Notes under the pieces: model-generated
Seen by the model: the letters and a program-made list of their open reading frames with translations, nothing else
Told to the model about the DNA's origin: nothing
Database searches by the model: none
Part shown: positions 12,590 to 23,650 of the stretch, piece after piece
Position numbering within the stretch: position 1 is the first letter of the stretch
Layout: every line of letters begins with the position of its first letter
NCBI GenBank assembly: GCA_023653785.1
Contig: JAMKCH010072348.1
Span: forward strand, 32,160-96,159
Direction of reading: 5' to 3'
Source: Ophioderma brevispina
Taxonomy: Eukaryota; Echinodermata; Ophiuroidea; Amphilepidida; Ophiodermatidae
Length of the DNA: 64,000 nt
Program-made: the position numbers and the translations under genes

Positions 12590-13195
12590 AGGCCTGAGTA
12601 CACGTTTTCTTATTTGGCTTCTTAAAGGAACGAAATGGCATGGAACAATTTTCAGACATAATGAAATAGACCTTTTTACTGAAATTCACTTCCACAAATT
12701 TGAAAACAATTTGGATGTTTACATTCTGTAATAAACAGTAAAAACAGCAAGAGTTACAGGCAATTCCTACCACGGAAAATCAAGGTGTTGACATCCTTAA
12801 CAGAATTTACAGTGTCTGTAGCATGTTTTTTTACCCAATTCAAAAGCATTCAGACCGGGATTCAGACATTGTATATACTTCAGGCTTGTAGCACGATATT
12901 GATCTAAAGGGTGAATTAGTCGAGATTAGCACATACACAATAGAAATGGTGTGTAAGCTCATCACTGCATGCTTTTCAAGTTTGATAAAATACTGGAATG
13001 TCAGCATCCTTGGCTCTCTGTGGCAGAGAAGTGAAGCTTACAAGGAAAATAACATTAGTTACTCCTCCCTTTTTGACAAAATTTAAACACCCAAATTGTT
13101 TTCAAATTTTTGAAAGTGATGTCAGTAAGGGTCTCTTTCATTATGTTTCAATATCTTTTCATGCAATTGTGTCCCTTTAAGGATTTGGGTGTTTA
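12590..13195. repeat. foldback element, about 200 bp arms
   Basis: Left arm about 12,590-12,800 and right arm about 12,997-13,195 are inverted copies. Examples are 'CCAAATTGTTTTCAAATTT' in the right arm against its complement in the left, 'TTTCATTATGT', 'CCTTTAAG' at the outer side and 'GGA(A)TGTCA.CA.CCTTG' at the inner side. The loop is about 195 bp. Arms have diverged noticeably, so the element is old. Frames inside (12,558-12,773 minus; 12,998-13,180 plus) translate the two arms and explain each other. Confidence 0.8.
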
Positions 13196-13656
13196 ATGAA
13201 CTTCTGCTTGGTTTCTTTGCTATCATGACAGACTTTTGAAGTTCTAATGTGACATTCTTTGACCACAGTCGACAATGCTTTAGTTTAAATCCTTAGCCCT
13301 TAACTGCACCTTGTTCCACTTTTCAAAAATCGCGGAGCGGACCCTCCCTTGTTTTTTTTCTGGGGAAACTGCCCCTAGATCTAACAAGAGAAATAACGCT
13401 ACCTCCCTTTTTATGGTGATCGTCAGGTTGGTAGTCATTTTTCGAAAAGGACGTTTGGGATATACCCTAGCGTCATATTTTCCTTTAGGGACATTAGCGA
13501 TTTTGATAAGAAAAACGTGATTAAACAAATGAACATAAAAACATTTCTTCTACTTTAAAGCCAATAAAACTTTACTAAGGAGGAAAATGCTAGAGAAACG
13601 AGTAGGAGAGCCAGGAGCAGGAATATCATAGGGTTCTTACATGTATTTGAAGAGTT

Positions 13657-14547
13657 CGTTCATGACCGACTACATCTAAGGTTTGACACCTTTTAGTAGT
13701 TAGTATGGACCCTCTACATCAATGCAAGATAGTTAGTGGTGTCAAATTGTGGTGTCACTTTTTTCAATAGGGGCCAATCTAAGTTTACACAGGGGTCAAA
13801 CTTTTAAATCATGTTGAAATGTATGCCATATTATCCGTCTAGTCACAAGGGGAGGAAGGTTCCAAAAATGTATAGTTTGTACCATCTATGACCATTGGTT
13901 TTAGAGTTATTGGGTAAAAATGGCTAAAAGTGCAAAAAAGGTCAAACTAAATTTGTACAGGGGTTAACATTGAATATTACTGTGATTATATTTTAAATTC
14001 TTGCAATTATTGCCTGAGGAATGAGGACTCCCAAAAAGAATAGTTTTGATATATGAAATGTTTACTCAAAGGTCAAAGGTCAATGCCAATTGGATTATGT
14101 TGCCCCATGACCTATTTGGTCACATAGCATGATAACTATGCATTGCAGATGCTACAAACTATTCCTTATTTCGACACATTAAGCTAGATGAACAATTTGT
14201 TTCATTTTTTTTACCAAAATTGGAGCAACTTCTGAGTTTGACCCCTGTACAAATGGAGATTGACCTTTTTTGAACTTTTAGCCATTTTTATCCAATAACT
14301 CTAAAACAAATGGTCATAGATAGTACAAACTATACATTTTTGGAATCCTTATGACTAGACGGACAATATGGCATACATTTCAACATGATTGGAGTAATTT
14401 AAAAGTTTGACCCCTGTGTAAACTTAAATTGGCTCCTATTGAAAAAGTGACACCACAATTTGACACCACTAACTATCTTGCATTGATGTAGAGGGTCCAT
14501 ACTAACTACCAAAGGTATCAAAGCTGAGATGTAGTGGGACATGAACG
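13657..14547. repeat. large foldback element, about 309 bp arms
   Basis: Left arm 13,657-13,965 and right arm 14,239-14,547 are near-perfect inverted copies. Shared blocks include CGTTCATG at the ends, GTAGTTAGTATGGACCCTCT, TTGACACCACTAACTATCTT (inverted), 'GTTTGACCCCTGTGTAAACT' and 'GACCCCTGTACAAAT'. The roughly 270-bp centre shows no coding capacity. Arm identity is high, implying recent origin or conversion. Internal order (a 'TATAGTTTGTACCATCTATGA' block, then a run of 'AGAGTTATTGG', then 'AGGTCAAA') resembles the element at 28,293-29,141, so I place both in one diverged family. Confidence 0.92.
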
Positions 14548-15662
14548 ATGATGTTTGACCCAAAGTCCTTGCTCCCGCTCTAGAGCTTTAAACTATCCAA
14601 CCTTGATGATTACAAATTGCAATTGTTTTCCACATTTGAGTATGCGTTTTTTTGAAAAATGCCTTCAGAAACTGCAATTCGCGTTTCTGTTTTCGCCATT
14701 TGTAAACTTTGAAGTGTTTTCAGGCGAAAATCGGACAATAAATTTGTGGCTATATGTTTACCGCCATCTGAATGACCAAAATGAACGACTTTCGATTTTC
14801 TACGTTGACGAATTTTGTATAGGATTTTTACATTATGTCACCACAACTTAGTGTTGATGCCACTCAAAGGGAAGGAAAAGGAGCAATTGAGTGCTCTGTT
14901 ACTGCAACGATTTCGACATTGTCGATGCAATCTTGTAACATTCAGACTAATCGGGTTTTTTTTTAACGCAAAGGGAATTCCGTTCTCTGACAAGTTTATA
15001 AAGTACATTATGGTATTATTCAAAATATTCTTGCCAAAGCCGACATTAATACTGGCATTATCGAAGCTCTGCAATGAATACTGCATTCGTGAATGCTTAT
15101 CGCATATCATTCAATTATCACCTTCGAAAGAAAAAGAACGGTTTTGACAGTTATATGAAAGTTTAATATCCATCATAACTGAAATCGTACACAATCCTAA
15201 TGTGACGTACGTGCTTGGTTTGTTTTTATTCAGAATGCATGGATGCGTTGTCTATTAAAGCGTTACCTTGTCTCCTATTGACCTCATAATACCTCTATTG
15301 AATGATTATTATAGATAAGACGCCATTCTGAATGTTGATCTACATTAAAACATTGCTTTTATAGAATGATGATTGCCCGAGAGACGCTATTCTGAATCTT
15401 GAACAACATTAGAACACTCACTACAGTTTCATAATTGGAGTGAATGACTGTTGAAAATATAACGTGAATAACTTAACATTTTTCGGTCTTAAAAGTATTA
15501 CCGATTGCTGGTTTTCGTATTTTATTGATTGTCTCATTCATTGGTTTATTAAGAGACCAGATAGCTGGGACTAATATACTAAGATAGATATTCACTCTGT
15601 GTTAAATATTTACAAACTCCAGCACAGTATATGATGCCCTCACTTCATTCAGCAAACAAAAA
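14548..15662. other. intergenic with a short tandem repeat
   Basis: Contains two imperfect direct copies of about 43 bp near 15,318-15,430 ('GACGC.ATTCTGAAT.TTGA..', 'AACATTA.AACA'). A string GGTTTGTTT.TATTCAG near 15,218 also occurs near 26,427. The overlapping frames at 14,555-15,147 show no domain that I recognise. Confidence 0.45.
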
Positions 15663-17525
15663 TTGCATTGGAGATGCTACCTAGAAGAAAGAAGAAGACT
15701 ACTGCCTTTGCCTCAAATGACAAAGACGGCAAAGCAAAGTCTGCAGCCAAGAAGCACCGTACTAAATCCACCAGAAGCTCCAAGCAGAACCTTGGGTGAG
15801 GAGCATGTTAAGTCCAAGGCTGAAGCACTTGACACTCTACATCTTGAAAACAAGCATGCTGCTGCCTGGGAGGCCCTGAGGGATCGGACTGATAAGACGG
15901 CTACCCCACGTATAAGAATCAAAGGCAAAAAAAACGAAGAGTGCCTTGACATATGGTTTCAGCACTTTAGTTCTCTACCTGCAAAGCCAGTTTAGAATAA
16001 CACTAACCTTTCTTTTTTCTTCAATCACAAGATAGTAGACACCCTTCCCATTCATACTGGACCTTTCACTATAGAGGATCTTCAGAGCTGCCCGAAGACA
16101 CTGAACAACACCAAGACGCCTGATCCCTACAACATTGCTGCAGTAATCTAGAAGAATCCACTCTTCCATGATCAATGTTAGAATTTTGTAACAACACCTA
16201 CATGGGAAACAAAACCAACTGTCTTTTCAACATTGTTCCTCACTTCTCTACCAAAGAAAGGCGACCTCCAACAACTCCCAAATCTACAGAGCAATCACAC
16301 TGTCACCACTGACCTCTAAGATCTACAACTCAATGCTGCTCAACAGAATCACTCCTCACATAGATTCGCAATCGGAAAGAGAATAGGTTTCGCAAAGGCA
16401 GATCAACACTACCCCAGATACTTGCCCTCTGGATGACCATAGAAGAGTAGATAATTCAGTCCAGGATAAAAAGCTTCAATTGCGTTTGTAGCCTTCTCCA
16501 AGGCTTTTGAAAGTGTCAAAATGGGTGAAATGCTGCATATTCTCACCAACTATAGTGTCCCAGATGAGACTGCGAAAGTAATTGCCAGCATGTCTGATAA
16601 TCCATCTACAAAGGAGTTCCGAACAACTACTGGAATCCTCCAAGGAGATACTCTTGCTCCCTCTCTCTTTGTAATCGTGGTTGATTACATCCTCAGACAG
16701 AATCTTGACATCATGAAAGGAACGACAAGGGAGTCAACCATCAAACCCAAGCGTTCTAAACATCACGAAAGTCAGCCTCTCACAGACCTTGTCTACGAAG
16801 ATGATGTAGCTCTAATAGCCTATAATGATATGTGGTGCACATGATCTACTACGTATATACCATCACTTGGGAATGCTGCAGACAAAGTCGGCCTACATCA
16901 AAATGCCAAGAAGACGGAATATTATGGCAATCAATAATCACCAACGTATCTGCACTACAGACGGTACCCTACTCAAAGAGGTCAGGCGCTTCAAGTACCT
17001 AGGATCCTATGTTGCTGACAGCAAAAAACCTTCCTGTCACGCAAAGATAAGCTTGGAATGCCTGCAATAAATTCCACCACTTACGGCAATCTGGTATCTC
17101 TAATTCAACCAAGCTGAAGTTCTTTACAGCCTGTATAGAGAGAGTATCCTGTTATATGGATCTGAGACATGGACCACGAAGAGCTACAGGATAGTCTGGA
17201 TGGTAAATACACCAGACTTCTTATACGAGTACAAAACATATCCTTGTGTGAGCACATGACCAAAGCGCAGATATATGGAGATATCTCTCCTATTCATCTT
17301 CTGTTTCCCAACGCCGAGCATGATTTTGCCGGTCACTGTCATCGTGCGATTGATCAATAGTCTCAGACTCGTATGTCGGAAGTTACCATGCCACAACAGG
17401 GTCGTCGTTCCTTTAACTACATTGATGTGATTGCTCGAGACATCCTTCTGACATCCTCAACTCACTGACGGACAGGGACATTTGGCGCTACATGATGACC
17501 AGCATCTCGGCTGCGGCCGCTAGAT
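15663..17525 (+). pseudogene. decayed LINE (non-LTR) reverse transcriptase, 5'-truncated
   Basis: A run of frames together reads as the C-terminal two thirds of a non-LTR retrotransposon ORF2. In order: a pre-RT linker ending near 15,990 ('RIKGKKNEECLDIWFQHF'); fragments of the RT fingers around 16,225-16,440, where 'IGFRKGRSTLPQILAL' appears if small shifts are allowed; motif A near 16,480-16,515 ('AFVAFSKAFESV'); 'GILQGDTLAPSLFVIVVDY' (about 16,630-16,690); 'LVYEDDVALIA' (about 16,790-16,820); 'RRFKYLGSYVADS' (about 16,985-17,025); and a thumb/C-terminal part with 'LDGKYTRLL' and 'FAGHCHR' (17,169-17,360), ending near 17,520. Several stops and shifts break it, and the catalytic Asp of motif A is Ala, so it is dead. 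The clade is uncertain; RTE-like is possible. The end lies near short GATA-like repeats, which would suit a LINE 3' terminus. Confidence 0.85.
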
Positions 17526-18555
17526 AGATAAACACTTATGTCCGTGTGTGCTTCGGCTAGTGTTTCACAACTCTATGCTCAAAACTATATTTTTATAATG
17601 GCATCTTGTGTCAACCTATGCTTACATATCCTCAAGATGTTTTCCACATTTATTTTTCGATTCTACAAATCGAAACTATAATTAGCAGTCGAATTTGGTA
17701 CCGTACACTACATTGTCCTCAAACGAGTCCTACACAATTAATGATAGAACACCAAATATATTGATTATTTATTTTCTTGATGTTAATGCAGGTGCCAGTT
17801 TTAGCTTAAGTTTTTGAATTTAAATTAAATTAGTTTTCCTGAAAATTGTTTACTAAAATCAGGCCAAGAACACCTGAACGGTGTATTTGTGATTCGTAGC
17901 CCTGATAGGTATATCTTCCCGCCGACAGCATTAACAATGTAGCCAAAAGCTGAATACATACCATTTTGAAATGAAATACATATCAAATATTGCTGTATAT
18001 CGAATATAATTGCTCACCCCGAAATGACAAACATTAAAAAAGGTAACATTTAAAATAGACATAAAAGGAAAGGTAGTTAATACGTGAACTGCACATTTTA
18101 TCCTTTACGTATTGTACGTGTATGATTTGTCGTTATAAATGCGTACACAGAGGCAGGAAACATGATAGATGTGGTGGGTAGGTCCCCGTGGTTATGCAGA
18201 TGTGACCAGATTACTCTTCACAGCCATGGAATAGACATTTTGAAAAGCGCCCTCAATAAGGAATAAATTTACGTGGTGAATGTGACCGCTCTATACATTT
18301 GAATATATACAACAACCCAAAAAACCTAAAAAACACTACAAACTCGGTTTCCCACCCATATGCGAAGCTATGAAAACGACCCCCATTATATGGTGTCTTA
18401 AATACCGCCGCCTGCGTGACTCCAGATGAGATCTATTCCAAGTGCGTCGTTGATTAATTTCGACCTTCCAGACTACCCAATAATCCCTCACGGTTTGATT
18501 ATCGCAATGCAAAAATGCGAAATTGGCTTGCAAATTACCATATTCTTTACCAAAC
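17526..18555. other. intergenic, nothing recognised
   Basis: No supported feature. The 73-residue minus frame (18,336-18,557) has no family resemblance. Confidence 0.45.
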
Positions 18556-18563
18556 ATTCTAGA

Positions 18564-18647
18564 GGGTGTCCACGAACGATTATGTCACCATTTATGTAGA
18601 AATGCTGTTCTTAGAGATGACAGTTTTGTTTTCAGGTGGACACCCAT
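18564..18647. repeat. short inverted repeat pair
   Basis: GGGTGTCCAC near 18,565 is matched by GTGGACACCC near 18,636, enclosing about 60 bp. It could be the ends of a very small MITE or chance. No target duplication is evident. Confidence 0.4.
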
Positions 18648-18963
18648 AGGTTTAATGGCATTTAACATTTTGTGTGCACATTTAAGTGAAGGCCACGTGG
18701 TGTTAGCAAAATTGGCGCTCCCGATTTCAACTTACCCTGATGCCAAGTTGAATCGTTTGTTACACGATGGTAAAAAGTGTACATGCAATGTTACATGTGT
18801 GATCGTTCAGTTATTGGTTGTAAAACACCATCCTAGGAATATTTACGCGACGTAGCGAATACCGGGGGAAGGGATAACATAATGAAATGGATATGGGTAC
18901 GGTGTAAGGCTGGCGCTTACCAAACACGGGGACATTCGGTGATAGAGGACTCAAAACAAATAG

Positions 18964-19160
18964 ATGGTCTTTGGGTGACATTTTCAAAATTTTCTCTCAA
19001 AAGGGGGTCTTTAGGTGCCCGTGGTACACTTTCCAAAAAATGTGGTCTTAGTTGACATTTTCAAAATACAGCATGGGGGTCTTGGGGTGACATTTTCAAA
19101 TAAATCGCATGGGGGTCTTTGGGTGACCATTTTCAAATGTGGGGGGTCTTGGGTGGACAG
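18964..19160. repeat. minisatellite, unit about 31-39 bp, five to six copies
   Basis: Successive units share 'GGGGGTCTTTGGGTGACA' and 'TTTTCAAA', beginning near 18,966, 19,005, 19,042, 19,077, 19,112 and 19,143. Units differ by small indels and substitutions. One to two units of the same repeat occur in inverse orientation at 36,921-36,966. Confidence 0.85.
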
Positions 19161-20190
19161 CTGGGTTGCTTGAAAATTGGGGTCTTAAACTCTTTGCGTG
19201 CGGCAGGCAGAGATACGCGATCAAGATGGAATTTTGGTCAATTTTTGTCTTTTCTTGTATAAACATTCCAAATATTTATTTTCATGAGGCGTGAAAATGC
19301 ATTTATGATCAAAAGCAGACATTGCCTTTGTTGTTCGTTTTTAGATGGCATACCAAAATGACCTACAAATATTTGGAAAAGCATTCAAAAATGCCACTAC
19401 TGACTATGTGTTATAACTTATACAGAATTGCTCAGCGTGCAAATAGTTAACCGCTTACATACACCGTCAACCTCCAAGAGGAAGGCCCCCCCCCCGTATG
19501 GTAGGTATTACCAGCAATTGTGCATCTCATGCCCATCATGTCAATCAATTTTCTGGTCCCTACTTGATTATAGTGTGACAACTTGTCAAAATAAATAACC
19601 TCCACCCAATCAAAATTTCTTCCCTAACTATAGTTTAGAGGGCCTATAAACACGCATACAAAAAACCTTCGGACACAGCATATGCGGTCAGAGCCCGTGT
19701 TTTCGGCAACGACATAGGAGCAGTACGGTGGAAAAATCACCCTAAAAAAGATACACATCAGTGACACAAGCTCTAACTAACTACAATAGGACAGCCTAAA
19801 CCGACGAAAAAAACAGAATTTGACGTGTTCATAAGCTTGGCTACGAAAAACTCACCCTACAATCCGGGAAAGGATGAGAAAACGTAGGTCTGCACAAGGC
19901 GTTTATAAACTCGTGGCAGACCCACTAGTTCAAATTCCGCCACCCTCAATGTAAGGAATGGTCTAACTACCCACCCTTAAGGAGTCAGCCACATAAAAAA
20001 AATACTCACAATCATAGGTATTCAATTACAGCATAATACCCATTATAAGCAAAAATTTGCAAAATATTTTTGAAATAAACCAAAACGAATAAAGCACAAC
20101 CCTTAATAGGAACCTTAAGGCGCAACAACTGAGTCATTAACAATCAGCAATAGGAATTTCCTCTGACGCTAGTGCATCCGGTTCCTTAAC
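19161..20190. other. flank of DIRS-like element, boundary not resolved
   Basis: Downstream (minus-strand sense) of the tyrosine recombinase stop at 20,194. Such elements carry split or inverted terminal repeats here, but I could not identify matching repeats with the 23.7-24.4 kb side by eye. A run of ten C's lies near 19,487. Confidence 0.35.
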
Positions 20191-20193
20191 AAA

Positions 20194-20950
20194 TTACCAC
20201 CCACTGTCAAAGACCCAAGGCCTTTCGAAAACTGAAACGACTATCTTGGCTATTTTGATATAGCCATCTTTTGCTACTTCTGTTTTCCTCACCTACCATG
20301 TCTTTTCAGTAGACGGTCATTAATTCCAGCATTAGCTGCTGCAGATGCACCTCCTGATCTTAAGCTGTGTACACCAAACTTTGAAACGTCCCCTACTATG
20401 GGACGCAAGATCCAAAATAACTTCACGCACACGTGTATAAGAAATAGGCTGACTACCTTCCCTTACGTTTGTACCCATTCTTAGTCTTGGACATCCTCAG
20501 CAAAAATAAAACTAGCGTTTGAAGGGACTGAAACTCATCAATAAAGAATTTAAGAATAGAAACTGGGCAAGCGGTGGAATCCAGTTTACTAATCACAACT
20601 GTTCTGCCTTCTATAAACATCATTCTTGCTGGAAGGAATAAAAAATCCAATCCCTGCGAGGTGAATGTTAAAGTGTTCCATTTTGATATGTGAGAGTTCA
20701 TCAAAACGTAAAAATCCGGAATAAGCAATAAGACACATGGCGACAGTTCTGATGTTCAGTAAAATTTGATGTGCAGACCCCATTTTGGATAAGGAGAAAC
20801 AAGGTCTTAATAATTATATCAAGGTGTAATGGGTTCTTTTTACACCACTGGTTTTTTTTGCCAATTACGCTAATACCTGCATATGTGATTGACAACACTA
20901 GCAGTCGTTGGATCAAAACACAAGCCACTATTATGTGACCATGAAATAGC
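20194..20950 (-). pseudogene. DIRS-like tyrosine recombinase (broken)
   Basis: Would catalyse integration of the element's circular DNA by strand exchange through a tyrosine. Minus-strand translation gives 'CLIAYSGFLRFDELSHIK' with the first catalytic Arg context (about 20,740-20,690), then 'PSSKNDVYRR' (about 20,620) and 'STACPVSILKFF'. After a shift come 'FGVHSLRSGGASAAANAGIN' (about 20,390-20,330; the H-x-x-R pair) and 'RLLKRHGRW' (about 20,315-20,287; the second His). After a one- or two-base shift the frame gives 'KDGYIKI' (about 20,270-20,250) with the candidate nucleophilic Tyr, then a stop at 20,194. All catalytic positions are still readable, but at least two frameshifts interrupt the frame. 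Family assignment is strong because order and spacing match known YR domains. Confidence 0.88.
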
Positions 20951-21352
20951 GGACACTGCCTGAGTATTGAGCTGTGAATTGTCTAATGACCGTAAATGTA
21001 CCAATAATACAAGGACACATCCAAGCGGATCTGCAGGAATACCCTCGTATTATAAGTACTTGCCCCACTGACTCAATCTGTTAAATGCTCCAGCATAACA
21101 GTTAACAGTAGAATTAGCTCTGGCATTTAATACCAAGTCCTGGTTTAAAGCTACAAGCTAACTCTGCAGATCAGGGTGTGACAATGACTTGGCCGATCTT
21201 TCCAAATCCCACTGTTAAAGATAACCTGGTGAATGACAATGAAATGCGTAAGGGACAGTTACAGATGTATACACTATGAAACCTAAAATCAAGCCTGACA
21301 GCTAAAATCTTACTCCTAGATACTGTTCTTAATGAACTCTTCATTACCCCCT

Positions 21353-21616
21353 CTACGCAAAAAAAGGAAGAGGGCAGAAACATACCTTCACACCACGGGA
21401 CCTCATATCTCCACAACTGCTCTTTTGATTATAACCATCAGAAGAGTCATATGGCCCAAAAGCGCTGAGAACCCCAGGGAGGACAAACTCAAAGTGCCCG
21501 CCGCATTCATTTGACTCATGAACAAGATTACTCTGGCTATATCTTCGAAAAATCGGGGGAATCACCCAGTTATTTTCACCCTCCCAATTCAAACGAAAAA
21601 GCATCATACATTCCAA
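21353..21616 (-). pseudogene. DIRS-type region between RNase H and recombinase
   Basis: The frame holds 'RLNWEGENNWVIPPIFR', followed by an interrupted run resembling 'H...C.A.GTL.VP.W.SA.FWP', the conserved block that DIRS elements carry after RNase H. Its function in the family is not defined. Here it is degenerate and useful mainly as a marker that the flanking RT and recombinase belong to one element. Confidence 0.7.
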
Positions 21617-21873
21617 CCTGGTTCTAAAATCTTGAGTTCAACCTTTTAACCTTATTTATTATACAGCTAGCAAACATATCATGAGTGAGGACCCCAGATT
21701 GCATCAAAAAATTGGAAACAATCATCAGTACCGACCATCATCTCTGTCTATGATCCTTCTAAGCTTATCTGCTCTATCATTAGCGATCTAGGTACCCATA
21801 TCCATCTCCACTGAATGTTATATTCCAAGCAAGTCTTGCAAATGCTCAATGCAATAGATTGTAAATCTGGTTT

Positions 21874-22263
21874 CTATGCTATCCATTGCACAGCAATCTT
21901 TTCTACACTTTGGTTATCAGTTACCATTTGTCCTTCGGCTGACAATTTATTGGCTAAGATTTTCAAAACTAGCTCAACAGCTTTCAACTCTCTCCACGTT
22001 GACTTTAAGGGATTCACTACTAATCCCATGAGCCCCTGTGCTACAGCTGTACCCTGCCATGTGCACCAATATAACAGCAAACATTTTTGGCTGGCATCAA
22101 GAAAGCTAATTCTAGAACATTCAGCTTTTGGACCACCAATACATTTATTCAGGAAGTCAACATTAGAAAGAACTCCCATGAACATAAGCCAACGCCTTCC
22201 AGCCTCAGGAGAGATCAAGATGGTAGAATCCCCAGAAAATCTTGATTCAATACATATATTCAC
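21874..22263 (-). pseudogene. DIRS-like RNase H domain (broken)
   Basis: A 129-residue minus-strand frame carrying 'SFLDAS' (first acidic strand), 'KSTWRELKAVELVLKILANK' (helix with the conserved Glu) and 'MVTDNQSVEKIA' (the TDN Asp). These three blocks in this spacing are the RNase H fold of DIRS/gypsy-type retroelements, which degrades the RNA strand during reverse transcription. It follows the RT on the same strand. The opposing 163-residue plus-strand frame (21,815-22,306) is its shadow. The domain is nearly intact, unlike its neighbours. Confidence 0.85.
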
Positions 22264-22439
22264 TGCTTTACAGAGTCTAACCTGGCCAATATTACCACAC
22301 TACTAACGTTAGTAGACAGATCTTAACCAACTACACTTGGCACTATCGCCGCAGTAATAGCTCTGGACCCAAATTTATGAAAAAATATTCTTAATACCCA
22401 GTTTAATTTCTATACAATAATACATACCTCTCAGGACTG

Positions 22440-22985
22440 ATAGTACACCGGCTTCCCGTCAATGTAATAACCCAGCCACTCGGTTCCGTACAGGACACCA
22501 AACGGACTTTTGTACATTAGGCACAAAACCGGAACAATCAAATCCGCTTTGATCTCCGCATCTGAATCCGAGTAGCTTCTTCTAATGAACTAGCAAAACC
22601 AATACCGTCGTCTAGAAACCCACTACGTAGACTTAACCTTCTCCTCTCCACTTTTACCAGGCCTAATACCTTTCGTGAAGATAATTGAGGCAAGAAGAAA
22701 GTCCACACGCACTGCTGAAATCTAAAAATTGAAGGATTCAAGCCATCCATATTCCAGTAAAAGCCTAATACAATTCTCTGTGAGCTGTGCAATATCAATA
22801 TGATGTATCCACTCTTCAGATCAAACTAACCATATACCCACCTTTTCTCAAAAAATGAGGGCGTATCGCATTCTTCAAACTTAACAGAAACCTTATCAAG
22901 AAATTCATTTACCAGTCTTAAATCTGGATGAAGACTTTCTTACCGTTACCCGGTACAGATACTGGCAGGGTTTACAACAGTAGGT
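22440..22985 (-). pseudogene. DIRS-like reverse transcriptase (broken)
   Basis: Minus-strand reading with shifts gives 'SVPGNGKK' (about 22,960), 'DLRLVNEFL' (about 22,925-22,895), 'VSFDLKSGY' (about 22,832-22,806; motif A with its Asp), 'LGFYWN' (about 22,765) and 'RSGFLDDGIGFAS' (about 22,625-22,585). The FLDD box is motif C with both Asp present. A further 'EWLGYYIDG' type block follows near 22,480-22,450. The family copies element RNA into DNA. Loss of the HHIDI frame just after motif A and several stops show it is inactive. Confidence 0.87.
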
Positions 22986-23394
22986 TGATACGTACAAACC
23001 TCTACAGTACCCAACTCCACCACTCTGAAATCGCGCTGCGAAACAAATTTATGGTGAAGTCAAGCAGAGATGTGTTATCTTACTGACTAGGGGGCGGCCT
23101 ATTTAGAAAAAAGGTAAAGCATACCCCACATTAATAACATGCAATAAAATGGGTGCACCAATTCCTTTCCAAAACGCAAAACGTTGGTGCAATCTACCTG
23201 CTACCTTAATAGCAGGGTTACCCCTTGCCTTCATACCCTCAAAAAATCATCTACAACCCCCGATTGCATACATATCCAAATTAGGAATGCATCCAACTGT
23301 ATCATGACCCTAAATTAGTACCTACATCAGAACACTTAACTCTAGTATTGGATCGACTAGGAGGCTGAACTGGGCATAGTTGACACTGCTTTAC

Positions 23395-23530
23395 CACACT
23401 GATGGGCAGCTGGCTTTCGCAATGGCTGAAACTGCCACAGATGCAAGCAACCCCCGCTCCTCCAATTCTACTCATCTGCTTGTTGTTACAGTAGCTTTGG
23501 GCGACGAAACTCCCCTAGTACAGGAAACAT
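23395..23530 (-). pseudogene. gag-like zinc-knuckle remnant of the DIRS-like element
   Basis: Minus strand near 23,445-23,400 reads 'ACICGSFSHCESQLP', resembling the C-x2-C-x4-H-x4-C knuckle of DIRS gag ('CGxFGHWxSQCP' type) with the last Cys replaced. Upstream is basic, Ser/Arg-rich coding-like sequence (about 23,530-23,460). In the family it would bind element RNA. It is weak alone and plausible from its position 5' of the RT. Confidence 0.55.
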
Positions 23531-23650
23531 CAGAAGGTTTGAATCACGCTTAAACCTCTTGGATGACTGCTGACTAGCCGAAGCGGTCCTCTCTGCTTGA
23601 CTTTCGAGCGGCCCGGTTTCTGCACGCATATCTTGGCATCACTCATCTCA

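Larger units (their letters stand above)
20194..23650 (-). mobile_element. degenerate DIRS-like (tyrosine recombinase) retrotransposon
   Basis: Minus-strand order is gag-like zinc knuckle (about 23,450), RT (about 22,985-22,440), RNase H (about 22,263-21,874), a DIRS-type linker (about 21,616-21,353) and tyrosine recombinase (about 20,950-20,194). This order and the tyrosine recombinase in place of an integrase are diagnostic of the DIRS group. Frameshifts and stops occur throughout, so no protein is intact. Outer repeats were not identified, so boundaries are coding-based only and the element certainly extends further. Whether it is DIRS1-like, PAT-like or Ngaro-like cannot be settled without the termini. 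I see no methyltransferase domain. Confidence 0.88.

Noticed and set aside
21815..22306. 163-residue plus-strand frame
   Set aside because: Lies opposite the RNase H domain of the minus-strand DIRS-like element, whose motifs are recognisable; this frame has none.
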